This document shows positions 1 through 10,685 of a stretch of 64,000 nt of DNA, piece by piece. Positions within the stretch are counted from its first letter, which is position 1, and each line of letters opens with the position of its first letter. Under the pieces are notes generated by a model that saw only the letters and a list, made by a program, of their open reading frames with translations, did not search any database and was not told where the DNA came from. The position numbers were made by a program, and so were the translations under genes. Origin of the DNA: Marasmius tenuissimus (taxonomy: Eukaryota; Basidiomycota; Agaricomycetes; Agaricales; Marasmiaceae); the NCBI GenBank assembly GCA_029532415.1, contig JAQOTA010000059.1, forward strand, positions 806,001-870,000. The letters run 5' to 3'.

Positions 1-695
1 ACAGTTAAACCAGTGCCAACAACCTCGAAAGTGCCATTAGACGACGAACAAACAAGGGGCAGGGAACACGGTATTTTGATAAATTGTGTAGAATTACACG
101 TACTTTTTGATAAGCTCAGCGAATCGTTGCCAACATCCTCGAGCACAATCGTTTTTGAAGTATTCTTCGTCTGCCCTAAAGTATTGCAGAGATATGTGGG
201 GACGAGGAACTGCTCGGTGTTTACGGCAGATGAGAGGCACGAGTTGTTGACAAAAACACGCATGCATTGTGAATAATAAACATTGTCTAGGTATAGGCAA
301 TTGTAGGCGATGAGGGTGGATAGAATGTGATCGAACGAGGGGTTACTCACAGAGAGCAGCCAAAAGAATGACAAAAATCGCAAAAATGCGGATCAACTTT
401 TTTTGAGTCGTCTGCGCGCTAGCTGTAAAGAAGCGTGAAGGCTATAGGATACGGAAATCGCAGAGATTGAACGAGCACAAACCTAGCAACGCATAAGAAC
501 GAGGCATCGAGGGTGAGAGTACGTGCCCTTGGTTGGGGATGCAAGTAAAGAAACAAGGCGTCGGGGGGTCAACAACAATTTGTCATCAGGTTGAAAACGG
601 CAGGCCAATCGGCATGTAAATCGCCGATCCGGGCTTGGCGGTCGTTATTCGACAAAGAGCAAGTAGAGATACATAAAGACAACACTCGAGTCTAT
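1..695. other. no recognised gene (left edge)
   Basis: No open frame here has a recognisable domain or a splice pattern that can be extended. A minus-strand frame at about 94-300 could be the tail of an exon from a gene outside the window, but nothing supports it. The stretch lies downstream of the minus-strand oxygenase gene that ends at 696. Confidence 0.4.
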
Positions 696-2480
696 CTACT
701 TTCTTTTCGATGCCATTTTTTTGAGCTCTTCAATTGTAGAAAAATAACCAACGCCTCTGTCCCAACGTGTTGCATCCAAGTGCGCATCGCTTTTAGCCTC
801 AGCGGTCTTTCTGTAGTCTGTTTCCCTCTGGAAGCCATGATCGACCCACCGAAAGATCCCGCCGGCACTGTAACAAGTGAACGAAAACCTTTCCTCGTCA
901 TCACCGATTGCTGTGTTAAAATGACAGATGAGAGCTGATGGAATGAAAATCGTCGACCCAGGGGAGAACTCAATCACTATCCGAAGGTCCCATAGAACAA
1001 GGTGACCGCCCTTCGTATAATCGAAATTGCCCAGCGCTGTGATCGCACACCATCCGAAAGCAAGGTTTTTGCTATCGCGATGTGGAAGGCAGACAGTCTT
1101 GGGACCAAAGTTGACAGCGAACGCTGCGAACACAACGCCGGAGAATGGTGTCTCCAATTCGGGGTACTTTTCAAGCAAAGCACTCATCGTGGTGGCGTAG
1201 TATGAAAAAAGGAGGGGAGCCCATGTCAAAAAAATGGCTAAATCAGATATGATAATCAGCACAAATAAACCAAGAAATGTTACGAACTCACTAGACATCC
1301 ACCCAGCAATCCGTTGAAAAGCAATATGTCGTCGTATATCCTCCATAACCGCCTTACGTTTACGACCCTGATCATTCAGGATCATAGGCTTCTGGAGGCT
1401 AATGAGTACTTATGATACGAGTTGATCATCGGGAAGACTCACCGGTTGTCCGTTTCCAAAGGAGATACCATAGTTGATATTGTTGATCCCTCCCCGCCGA
1501 CCTAGGTCTACGTCAGGAAACCCGCAATCAGGGCGCTTCTCCCGTAAAACATCCGCGGCAACCCTCGTGTTTTTATTCCAAGAAGCTCGATCGGTTGGAC
1601 CAGGGACAGCTAAGGCGAACACTTTGTCGGTCTCGGGACACGATATGTACTGCGTTTCACTAAACTTATGAGTATGCAAAAACCAGTGTGTATCGAGTCT
1701 TACTCACTTTTCTTTATGTTTGATCAACACAAAATCATTTACACCATCGCCCACCAATTCGTCCAACCTGTATACACGCTTATCGGGCAAGGAGCACCTG
1801 GGATTGCCGATGTAGCCGGTGGATGCAGCTTTGGAACGGAGATGGCTAGCCGGTACTTCGTTCTGCTCAACTCCATCCTCGCTCCGAGCTTCTGTTGCAG
1901 ATAACACATGGCGAGTTGCGTGAGCGGCGGCAAGAGTGGGTAGGATGTCAGTGTTCGTAAATGTTGGACGTTGGGGCTGCCTGCGCTTTTTCGCTCTGTT
2001 CTTATGGCTTTTCTGCTGTGGTTTCTCTACACCGTCCGTTTCCAAAAGAGTCCCAGCTTCCAGACGACTTCTCTTGCTGGAACGCCGACCGACACAATCT
2101 CCTGTTATACCCACTCCATCCGACGTAGGTCTCTTCCTCTTCCTCTTCTTTTTAACAGGGACGGGCGCAGCATCAAGAGGGGAGGGTTGGTGTGGAGACA
2201 GGGGTCGTTCCTCCAACGCCTCGGAAGATTCGTCTATGGGAGGATCGGGGCTGGAGCATCGAGACAAGGAGGGTGTCGACAAGGGAGAAGCGAAGGGATC
2301 GTTGTGGTTTGACAATGTGGAATGAAGGAGAGCATCGAGAGTAGTGTCTGACTCCACCACAAACGGGGAGTACCGAGTGCCAGTTCTAGTCTTGAAGATC
2401 GTAAAGTAAGATGTTGATCAGGATCCCAACAGGCATAAGTACACGTACTTTCTTGGTGCAGAACAGCGTGCGGATTGCAT
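696..2480 (-). CDS. TET/JBP-like 2-oxoglutarate Fe(II) dioxygenase
   Basis: This is a likely nuclear oxygenase of the fungal TET/JBP class, enzymes that oxidise 5-methylpyrimidines in DNA using Fe(II) and 2-oxoglutarate. Exons are 2480-2449, 2385-1708, 1659-1443, 1391-1292 and 1237-696. Together they give an uninterrupted 522-residue frame with canonical GT-AG introns. The N-terminal 220 residues are low-complexity, Ser/Pro-rich and strongly basic (for example KKKRKRKR), like a nuclear localisation and DNA-contact region. The C-terminal half is a double-stranded beta-helix. It carries the metal motif PHRDSKN (His395, Asp397), a GGHLVLWDL segment, a second His in ICHFN (His448) and an Arg in ERFSFT (Arg459) suited to 2-oxoglutarate binding. 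All expected ligands are present, so the enzyme looks intact. Assignment to TET/JBP rests on remembered family patterns. An uncharacterised 2OG oxygenase is the alternative. The first exon is short, so the start is the weakest part of the model. Confidence 0.6.
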
Positions 2481-2581
2481 CTTTAGTGCGATAATTAGTT
2501 GACACGGCCAAAGGCATAGGATAAGGGGGGGGGGAAAATAGGGAGAAAGGGGTGAATGTCATCGTTGCACACAGATATAGT

Positions 2582-2771
2582 TCGAACGCGTTGGACTCCC
2601 TGGCTAGAGTGTCGTCGGCGCTCAAGAACATAGGTGTCACGACGGGAAACAAAGCTGCGGCCTTAAAGGCCAACCATCTTGCGACGAAAAATAAAAAGAC
2701 CCGACAGCGGGAGATCGCCCATCAATCGAACGCGCCCGACTCCCTGGCCAGAGTGTCTTCGGAGCTCAAGA
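2582..2771 (+). repeat. two-copy short direct repeat
   Basis: A segment of about 45 nt starting TCGAACGCG and containing GACTCCCTGG recurs at 2582-2627 and 2726-2771, 144 bp apart, with about six mismatches. It lies just upstream of the oxygenase gene start, in its presumed promoter side. No coding role is evident. Confidence 0.6.
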
Positions 2772-2936
2772 TCGAAAGCGTATTGGCCGTGGTGTATGAA
2801 TTTGAAGAGATAGAGCTAGATGCTCACCTGAGAGATACTTCATGATAGAAAGATCTGCAGGAACAAGGGGAAAGAGGGACGAAGGGCGAGAAAAAAAAAG
2901 GATTTAAAGGATTTCCGGGACCCGAGTTCAACGCCC

Positions 2937-3320
2937 TCACGTGTGTTGTTGGCGTCCAGTTATGAGGACCGGTTTCATTGTTCCGGGTTTGTCTGGGTTG
3001 AACAAAAACCGCATGTGGCGAAATGTCCGGGTCCCGGCCTCAAACCCATTGTCAATTTTTAAGGCCATCCAAAGCGTAATTCCGGGAGCATTGTTGTCTT
3101 GAGATTGTTTGATCTGCTGAGCTGCGGAACAAAGGTAAACAATCGTGATTTTCAATTTCACAGTTCCGGGTTCGTCTGTGTTGATTGTCTGCACGGGTAC
3201 GGTACCGTTGTTGTTGTTCCGAGTATATCTGGGTTATCGGGCTCAGCGCCAAATGGCGACTAATCAGAGCTTACACACTCATTATTCCGGGTTCATCTGG
3301 GTTTGTCTGGAGCCGACGTA
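2937..3320 (+). repeat. degenerate TTCCGGGTT repeat cluster
   Basis: The core TTCCGGGTT followed by a TCTGGGT-like block occurs around 2975, 3165 and 3285, with related forms at about 3080 (ATTCCGGGAG) and 3225 (ATCTGGGTTATCGGG). A longer unit near 3225-3300 combines CTGGGT, AGCGCC, GGCG, CAGAGC and then TTCCGGGTT. The same order of blocks is seen at about 9170-9240, so this is one dispersed repeat family and not chance. The degree of decay suggests an old element. Confidence 0.6.
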
Positions 3321-3718
3321 GCCTATCCACGGAATCAGTCTCATTCTATAATGGGGCCCACCATGTGCGTATCCCTGAAATCAAATGGATACAAGTCATT
3401 GTCTTTGCTCAGCGGGCACCTCACCTGGGACTGACGATTGTTCAAACTAAACGAGTCGGGGTCTGTATTGCTCGATGTTCTATGTGCATCTTGAGATGAG
3501 GAGCCAGCAAATCATATATTCGCAATTACAAGTAATACAAGCACATTTTGGGGGGGGGAAGTATAGTGGTGAGATTGAACAGTAAATGTCAGAGGCAAGG
3601 GGGGGGAGGGGTACAATATCAGGCAGATACATACTGCAGCCGCCGAGTTGAATCGGAAACTAGGAGGAGTCGAAAGTGAAGTGCTGCTGAACAACAAACA
3701 GAAAAGCGATAGAGACGA

Positions 3719-6700
3719 TCAAGCTGCGTCAAGTACAATCACGAAGGCAACATTGAGATTAACTCCGACGTGGACCTGGGAGTCATTGAAGGGCGGATAG
3801 GGACTCATAGTGAAGCCCACAGTCACCAAGGAGCCTGGAGGCACCTCTTCGTCAAAGGCATCATATCTCGAGAGGCTATCCCAGTCGCTGTTTGCAAACA
3901 TGAATCCACGGTTGCTTCCGTTGGGAGCATGACGACCATCGTAAACCGGAACTGTGAATATCAAACAACACATCGTTTAGTTGGTATGGGGGTGTGAAAA
4001 CGATCGATAGGTACCCTTTTCGTTATAATTCAAGTAGGACCGGATGCTCCCAAGGTTCGCGAGGACTCCACCGGACAACGAGGAAGGCGTAACGGAAATT
4101 TGTTTCGCAGGGAGTGACTTTCCGACCGCGACTTTATCCTCAGCCTTTGATTCACCAGATCCTGGTTAAAAAATGAAGTCAACAAACTCATTCAGGAGAC
4201 GAGAATGCGAAGTGCACTCACTTCCATCTGATTTAGACTTCCTCGTGGCAAACACGATGTTATTGTCGACAGAAATGGGGGCGTGGAAGGCATCCTCCTG
4301 AATGAGAGTGCAGATAACGCTTTGGAACAGCTCAAGCTCCTGGGTGAGCAAGCGAAGATCGATGTGGCGGGCCATGTTTGACTTGTCGTCGGAGGAGTGA
4401 ATGTGTGAGGCAGCCACCACACCAGTGGTTACCCACACGACAGGGATCTCGCGACCGCTAATAACCATCTTCAAGCAATGGTAAGGGACTTCCTTCACTA
4501 CAGCATGTGGGCTGCGTGTAACGTTCTTGTAGGGTCCGAAATCATTGAACATCAGGGATTGCACCATTCGACTATGAATGATTAGCGAAAGCTATACGAC
4601 AAAAGGGAAGAGAAAGGGACATACCCACGCGCGAAAGAAGTAGACAACTTCCTGTACGTATCCATGGCGTCTGCAGGGGAGAAAATCGCAGTAGTACCAC
4701 GGAAGGGGACCATAAGACCCTGACTAGAACGACAAAACAAAAACGTAAAAAAGTATCAGAGCAGATACTTCTAATGAAAACGATCGAACACTTACGGGTA
4801 TTCCGAGCGAGGCAAGTTTGCATAGATAGGCGCAAACTTGGCGCACTGCACGTCTTCGTCGAGAGCACACTCAACCACTTTTGAGGATTGGACGGCATCA
4901 GTGTTGGACAATTCTTCAGTGGCGTCATAGATATCCTCCTCCTCGTCGGATACCACTACCAGCACGGGCTCAGCGGAAGCCTTAACTACCGGTACATTGG
5001 TGGAACCACCTGATTTCGTGGCACCAACGATACCGGCGGTACGGTTGCAAGTATGTTGAGATGGTGGGGCCTTGAACTTGACGGTGGAGGGTGCTGGGAC
5101 GCGCTTCGAGAAGTTCAGTTTATGTTGTGAGGGAGGGACTTCATCGGCGGGCACGGCGTCTTTAGCCTTTCCCTTGCCCTTGTAATTGTTAGAGCTACGG
5201 AGAGAAGTATGTCGGGTAAACAACGTAAACCCATGGGGGAATATAAGCTACTGGACCTACTTCGGTTGGATGGGGGGGAAGTCTTCGTAGTACACTTGCG
5301 TGTCCTCGTTGTCTTGATCGCGAGACCATGTCATAACTGAGCTATGACAGATAGGTTAGGTACGAGGAGGAGATGAGCCACTATGAAACACACCGAAGGC
5401 CAACATCCATGGATTCGGGGGCTGAGGCGTCGCCCATCAAGCCATCCCCATCAGCGTCCACATCGACATCGGCCATATCCTCTCGACTACCTTCATAATC
5501 GTCTCGGTTCTCGATGAAAGGATTCAATTGCTCGTACTCGTCCATGTCGGCACCCTGATAATCAGTCGCATATTGAGTCGCGTTTTCGTCTGAAAAGTCT
5601 TCTGCTGCATCGTTAACAGGGAAGCCGTCGTCAACAGGTTCCTGCTTGACTCTGATTGCGTCCGCAAAGGTGGGGAGTTCGTCATCGGAAGAAAGCACCT
5701 CACGAAATTCGTGGCGGCTGCGTTTCACTGGTGCCTCTTCATCAGAAGAAAGAACGATAACGCTAGATGAGAAAAAACCTATCGGATCAAAAGGAGAGGG
5801 CAACAGACATTGATAAGTGATGACGAACGTTTTGTTGGTTGACTGTGTGGGAGTTTTCTTCTCTACAGATTGTGCCGTGACTGCAGGGGCTCGATGCTGA
5901 GCACGAGCAGATCGGGACCTCGGAGGGGGACTAAACGAAAGGTAAATTCATGATGAGGATGCACATCATTGTAATGACGCACGAAGGTGCCCAAGATATT
6001 ACGGATCCATCTCCATCGGAATCAAAAGCACTGGCATTGTACTGGCTGATTGCGGCTTCTTGACTTTATGGGAAAACGCAATTAGGTCAAAACGGTCAAT
6101 AACAGAGAGGCCACGACGTACTCGAGACGGCGAACCAATGGAGACTGGTCCTCCATAAGTGCAGTTGACGAGGACAAGCTATAATCAAAGCAGTATTAGG
6201 TACATTTCAACTAATGGAATCGTAACTGTACCTGGCATTACCGCTAGCAATGGCGGCCTTCAGTTTTTCAGAAGGAACGACGCTAAGCAGAATTATAATC
6301 AATAAAAGGAATTTTGATATATCAGGAGATAACTCACGCTCGTTGCGACCGACGAACATTTGTGGGTGATCCTGGTGACATGAGTGCCAAGCCGGCGATG
6401 TCAACTCCGCCATCGGAGTCAGCATTGACCTTGCGCTTCCTAGGGGAAGTGTTCCTGAATTGGCATGTAGGGAAAGTTAGCCAGTAATGACGAGATAAGT
6501 TGAGGGGGAGACGAACGGCGTGACAGGGAGAGACACAGGGTCACTATGGGGGATTTATATAATAATCAACGTCAGGCTCAGATACTAGAGACAGTTTGAG
6601 GCAACACTCACCGAGCGGATACCTCCGATCCAGCCTGACGGCGGACGGGTGAAACCATACGGCTGTGAAAAGATGAGCATGTTTCAATTGTGCAAATAAA

Positions 6701-6895
6701 GCAAGATACCGTCCGTGTGCTGCCATCAAGGATGGGGCCAAGCGGGGCCTGAGGATAAAAAAGATAAAGTTAAAGCGAGTGGTATATAAAACTGGGGTGA
6801 CGGTAAACTCACGTAGGATGGACTTTGTCTGTTTCTTGAGCAGTGGGTGGTCTGCGAGGAGTAGGACGGGATCCAGGATGAGAGGAACGCTGCAT
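3719..6895 (-). CDS. acidic multi-exon protein with SIM-like motifs
   Basis: I do not recognise a characterised family. A chain of exons joins from the ATG at 6895 (first exon to 6813, encoding a Pro/Arg-rich start) down to the stop at 3719. Clear exon joins are at 4015/3951 and 4790-4560, and the last exon is 3951-3719. The N-terminal half is low-complexity and alternates basic stretches (RKRKV) with acidic ones. It contains VIVLSSDEE, EVLSSDDEL and VLVVVSDEEED. These match the SUMO-interaction pattern of a short beta-strand of Ile/Val/Leu followed by Ser and acidic residues. The C-terminal half, from about FRGTTAIFSPADAM onward, is hydrophobic-patterned and folded-looking, and ends in VNLNVAFVIVLDAA. 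The C-terminal pattern resembles an expanded family of uncharacterised Agaricomycete proteins. Exon boundaries between 5200 and 6800 are approximate. A nuclear, SUMO-related role is inferred only from the motifs. Confidence 0.5.
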
Positions 6896-7966
6896 GGTGA
6901 GGCTAGTAGGTAGCAAATCTTTCAACAAGAATTGGAGTACAGATGGTGGGTGAGGGAAAGAGGCAGGGCAAAAAACGGTCAGGATACGAAGTCTTAAAGG
7001 GTCCATACTCGAAAGACTCGAGGACCTCATGTCGGCACGAGATAAAGGAAAGGAAGTCGGGGAAGCGAAACTGCAGGCTGTAATTTGATCGAAAGGAGAT
7101 ACTGGAAAAGAATGGAGGAGTACAATGGAACCCCCCGTAACGAAACACCGAGACAAAAAAACAATCTGCTCACCTAGATATCATGTAGTTCACTCCATAT
7201 TTCATGGTGTAGAGCTATGCGCGAGTCGCAATCACATTGCCCTCAACGGCACCCAAGTGTGCGAGCAGGACAGTGGTTTACACGACGAGCCTACACGATT
7301 TCGGGGATAAGCCTGGAAATCAAGAAAGTTCAAATGACGAGTGGCGAATCCTTCTGAGAAGCAACAATTGGGCGCGCAGTAAAGGTTCTGATCCAAATGT
7401 AGAAAATCGATGTGGCTTGGTCGCGGTCGAGAGCAAGAACAAACCAGCTGAGGCGGTTAGTAAAACCAGCAAATACACATAATAGCGATTGAAGGGGAAA
7501 GGGACATTGGTAAAGGTCAGCTTGAGGGCATACAAGCAAACCATTGCGCTAAAGTACTGACCCAGTGGTCAACGGACCAATTTACAGAGACGACATCGTA
7601 TTCGGGTTGGTCCCTAGAAGAGAAGTTCCAAATTAAATCATGATGGCGCCATTTATTTCTCTACTCACAGATAAGGTAAGATAAAACTAAAAGGCTGCCC
7701 ATCGGGGGTTAGGATCATCGCAAAGTCCGGAGAAAGATCTCAACCAATCGTACAAGTTGACCACCATCTCGCCAATAACCAATGAACGCACACTACAACG
7801 TCGCGGATGCAGGTCAGCCTTTGTAACCCAGATACAGTCGACGATTGACTAACCAATGCACATACCTCACAGTCGTGAGACTGACGGATATTTCCAACTC
7901 GCGCATCAAGAAAATGGAGGGTGTTGTGTTTGCAGCTTGCGTTGGGGTACGGATCAATTAATTTCC
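6896..7966. other. intergenic, shared upstream region
   Basis: This separates the minus-strand acidic protein gene from the plus-strand gene at 7967 and would hold both promoters. Several short frames occur, but none splices to a recognisable protein. Confidence 0.4.
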
Positions 7967-8954
7967 ATGGGTCTCAATGTCACTGAGTTGCGAGAGCAGA
8001 CAAAAGGATGGCCAGACGATCTGCAGGTGAAGAATATGGGTACCCCACCATCCCTACGATTGGTTGTCGAGGAGCAACAAGACACAGAAGAACTTGTGCT
8101 CTCTGTACAAGGTATACTCGTTGCAAAAACCTTGCCCCCGATCACCCGACGTTTCGGAAGGTCAGTATGGAGAACTGAAAAGTAAAGACCATGAACTAGA
8201 ATACTAATAGTCCACGTAGAAAAACCAAGGTCGCGTTCCTGAAGCAAAGTGTTGAGCTCTGTGGATTTGGCTGCCCCGTATTCGACCACGCTATCAAGGG
8301 GATCGAACAGATTGATAGCAGGTTTCGTCGAAGCGTTAACGATTCGGATTTCGAGGACCATCGTCTGATCAAGGCGAACAACCAACACAGATCTCTGGAA
8401 CTCTCCAACCGCTATGTGACCCATGCGGATTCCACCAACGGCTCTGCAATAGTCGCAGTTGATCGGGACATCGATCCCCACGGCTATCTGAAAGACATGA
8501 TGGGCCATACTCACGTACGAACGGAGGACAACGTAGTCGAGTTCTATGGCCTGGCGGATGAGGAGACTAATATGTGAGTTATTCATCGAAATACGCAGTT
8601 TGATACAACATTTGACGCTTACTTGTCAGGCATACAAAGATCGATTCCACGGCCATCAAGGTGGGGGATATCGTGGAGGCGCAATTTACTGTTTCAAGCG
8701 CATTTCTGGGAAAGAGAGGTGGGGGAAAATGGCGAACAGTTACGACGTTGAGAGCAGTTACCCATTTGGATGGTCGATTCATGGAGGTAAAGTAACACAG
8801 CTTGATTCCAGGTACAGCACGCTCACAAGTTTGGTAGACGGCGATAGCTGCTCAAAAGGAGCAAGATGCGGCTTCAAAAGCCTCTATGTCTACCGGTGTC
8901 GCCACCTTAAAGAGGAAGGTTGGGTATGGGGCTGCGACCATGGACTTGAACTGA
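7967..8954 (+). CDS. hypothetical protein, GDIVEAQ family
   Basis: Exons 7967-8160, 8220-8573, 8630-8786 and 8838-8954 give an intact 273-residue protein, with a good branch site (ACTAAT) in the first intron. The protein is soluble-looking, with no signal peptide and no membrane segment. The most conserved-looking block is VGDIVEAQFTV near residues 192-202, followed by a beta-rich stretch ending TTLRAVTHLDG. The tail carries LKRKVGYGAATMDLN. This combination resembles an uncharacterised, multi-copy Agaricomycete family, and its function is unknown. It sits head-to-head with the acidic protein gene at 3719-6895, and TTCCGGGTT repeats lie on the outer side of both genes. The last intron was chosen because it restores the conserved C-terminal tail. 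Reading through it would give a protein ending at 8795. Confidence 0.6.
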
Positions 8955-9156
8955 GTCTGATCTTGACAACTTGTTCTCGAACGAAATAAGGTAGATTTGA
9001 GTACCGAATACTTTGCCTAGACCAAGTTGAGGAAAGGCACCATATAATAGAGATGTGTGAAAATGATTTGTGAAGATTGAGGCAATATCGATGAGCAGAG
9101 ATGCGGCGAAGAACAAAAAGGAAGACAACCACATAATTATGCAATCAGTTGCCAGC

Positions 9157-9250
9157 CGTCCGGAACGAAGTATTCCGGGTTTGTCTGGGTAGCGCCTAAA
9201 CTGGGCGCTCGGAGATAACCAGAGCCGGTTTCCGGGTTATTCTGTGTCAA
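9157..9250 (+). repeat. TTCCGGGTT repeat, second locus
   Basis: Two cores, TATTCCGGGTTTGTCTGGGT at about 9170 and TTTCCGGGTTATTCTGTG at about 9224, flank an AGCGCC...GGGCGCT hairpin-like block and CAGAGC. The order matches the unit at 3225-3300. The orientation is the same at both sites. Confidence 0.6.
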
Positions 9251-9562
9251 AGGGTAGACTCGCAAGCCGTCGGTAGGTGAACCTTACCCAGGCTACTGAT
9301 GGCGTCCAAATATGGTATTGCGGAGTGTGAAATGTTCAATGAGGTAGGTCTTTCGAAGGAGCGCGGAGTTTGAAAGAACGGCTGGTCACGAGCCTAGTCA
9401 AAGAGATCAAGTCAATTGGATACAGCGATCAAACAACCACACGATTCAACTATTGCAGTTCACCCTCAGTTCACCCTGACTTTGTGTACGAGATATAAGC
9501 TGATTTATCATGACGACAATAGGTTTACCGACGCAAAGTGTGCAATACACCATAATCCACTA

Positions 9563-10440
9563 TTACATTGAACCAAACGTGCCGTGGAGATGGGAAACCA
9601 TCGATAAGGCAAAACGACGGTCGTCCTCATCATCGATGGTGTTGGCCATTTCCAAGACAATGGAATACACTGCGTAAGCATACTGGGGATCCGTCCTCTC
9701 CTTCTGGTCGCAAATCGCCTGGAGGATCGACCAATCGTTTGACTGAGCTTCTTGTCTGACTAGAGCCGAGGCATCAATAACGAACGGGTACGTGAAAAAA
9801 TGATACGTACTATATGCATGCTGAAAGACATTGATAACGCCCTCTATGTCCATCGCAAATGACAGCAAGGCCATGACAGGAGCAAACTTCCATGACGCTG
9901 CGAGCTCGACAAGCTGAAGTTTCTCTTCGAGAGCTTCGCTTGGGAAGGGGGGTACAGCGGCAGGCAAGAGTATATCGTGGACCAGCGGAAAAGGGTCATG
10001 AACATGGTAAGCTAACTCTGCAAGCAGGAATATATGGTGAGTCATAGCGAACAGGCCAAAGAACGCGTCCCACCAATTACAGCTTCAATTACCGAAGGCT
10101 CGAAATCACAGTTCTGCAGCAATGCGTGTTGCGGGGCATCTTCACCCTGGAGCAGTGCGACAAGTCTCGAATGAATCTTGAAAGTTTGACCACAGGAGTT
10201 GACCTCGATGTAGGGGCCCCCAGCTCCGGTCAATCGCTCGGATTTCCACACTTCAAGTTGGTCAGAAAAGGCTTTGTCGACTTCTGGAACGCAGGGGTAG
10301 GTAAATTAGCTACTTGAGTTGTAATTAGCTGATTCACCTCGTTCAGCGATCCACTGCTCATACCGCTTGCGCTGAGGTGCACGATGATCAAGGTAGAACT
10401 GGGAGCGTTTAATGGCTTCAAGTACCTGCGGGGTGTTCAT
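9563..10440 (-). CDS. BTB/POZ-like domain protein
   Basis: This is probably a BTB-domain protein, a class often acting as a substrate adaptor for CUL3 ubiquitin ligases. Exons 10440-10338, 10283-10074 and 10017-9563 give 255 residues without a frame break. After an N-terminal helix-rich lead comes GGPYIEVNSCGQTFKIHSRLVA, a block read here as the BTB signature of a beta-hairpin then a helix (the h-f-x-h-x-x-L-A pattern). Helical C-terminal repeats follow. A fourth intron, about 9824-9774 (donor GTACGT, acceptor CTAG, 51 nt, frame-neutral), is possible and would give 238 residues. The gene is divergent from the F-box gene starting at 10686, only 245 bp away, so the two could share a promoter. 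The domain call is moderate because the pattern is short. Confidence 0.55.
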
Positions 10441-10685
10441 GGTCAAGGTGAAAAAAGCGTGGCTTGCCTGGTACCGAAGCTACGTCGATTTTATGGCAAA
10501 GGGAGGGTTCTCTTCGTACCATGTGGAGCGAGCAATACGTTGAGATTCTCCAACAAGGTACGCAATTTATCCAATTAAGGTCAATATTTATTGACTTCTG
10601 TGTTGACGATAGCCTCGTGCATTCAGGTATTCGGGCCTTGCGGCCTCACGTCGGGATAAAAACGAGCGGGAGGTTCAATAGCTCA

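Noticed and set aside
2526..3608. Poly-G runs near 2527, 3552 and 3600
   Set aside because: Simple homopolymer runs in intergenic DNA. No quartet arrangement of four spaced G tracts was seen.
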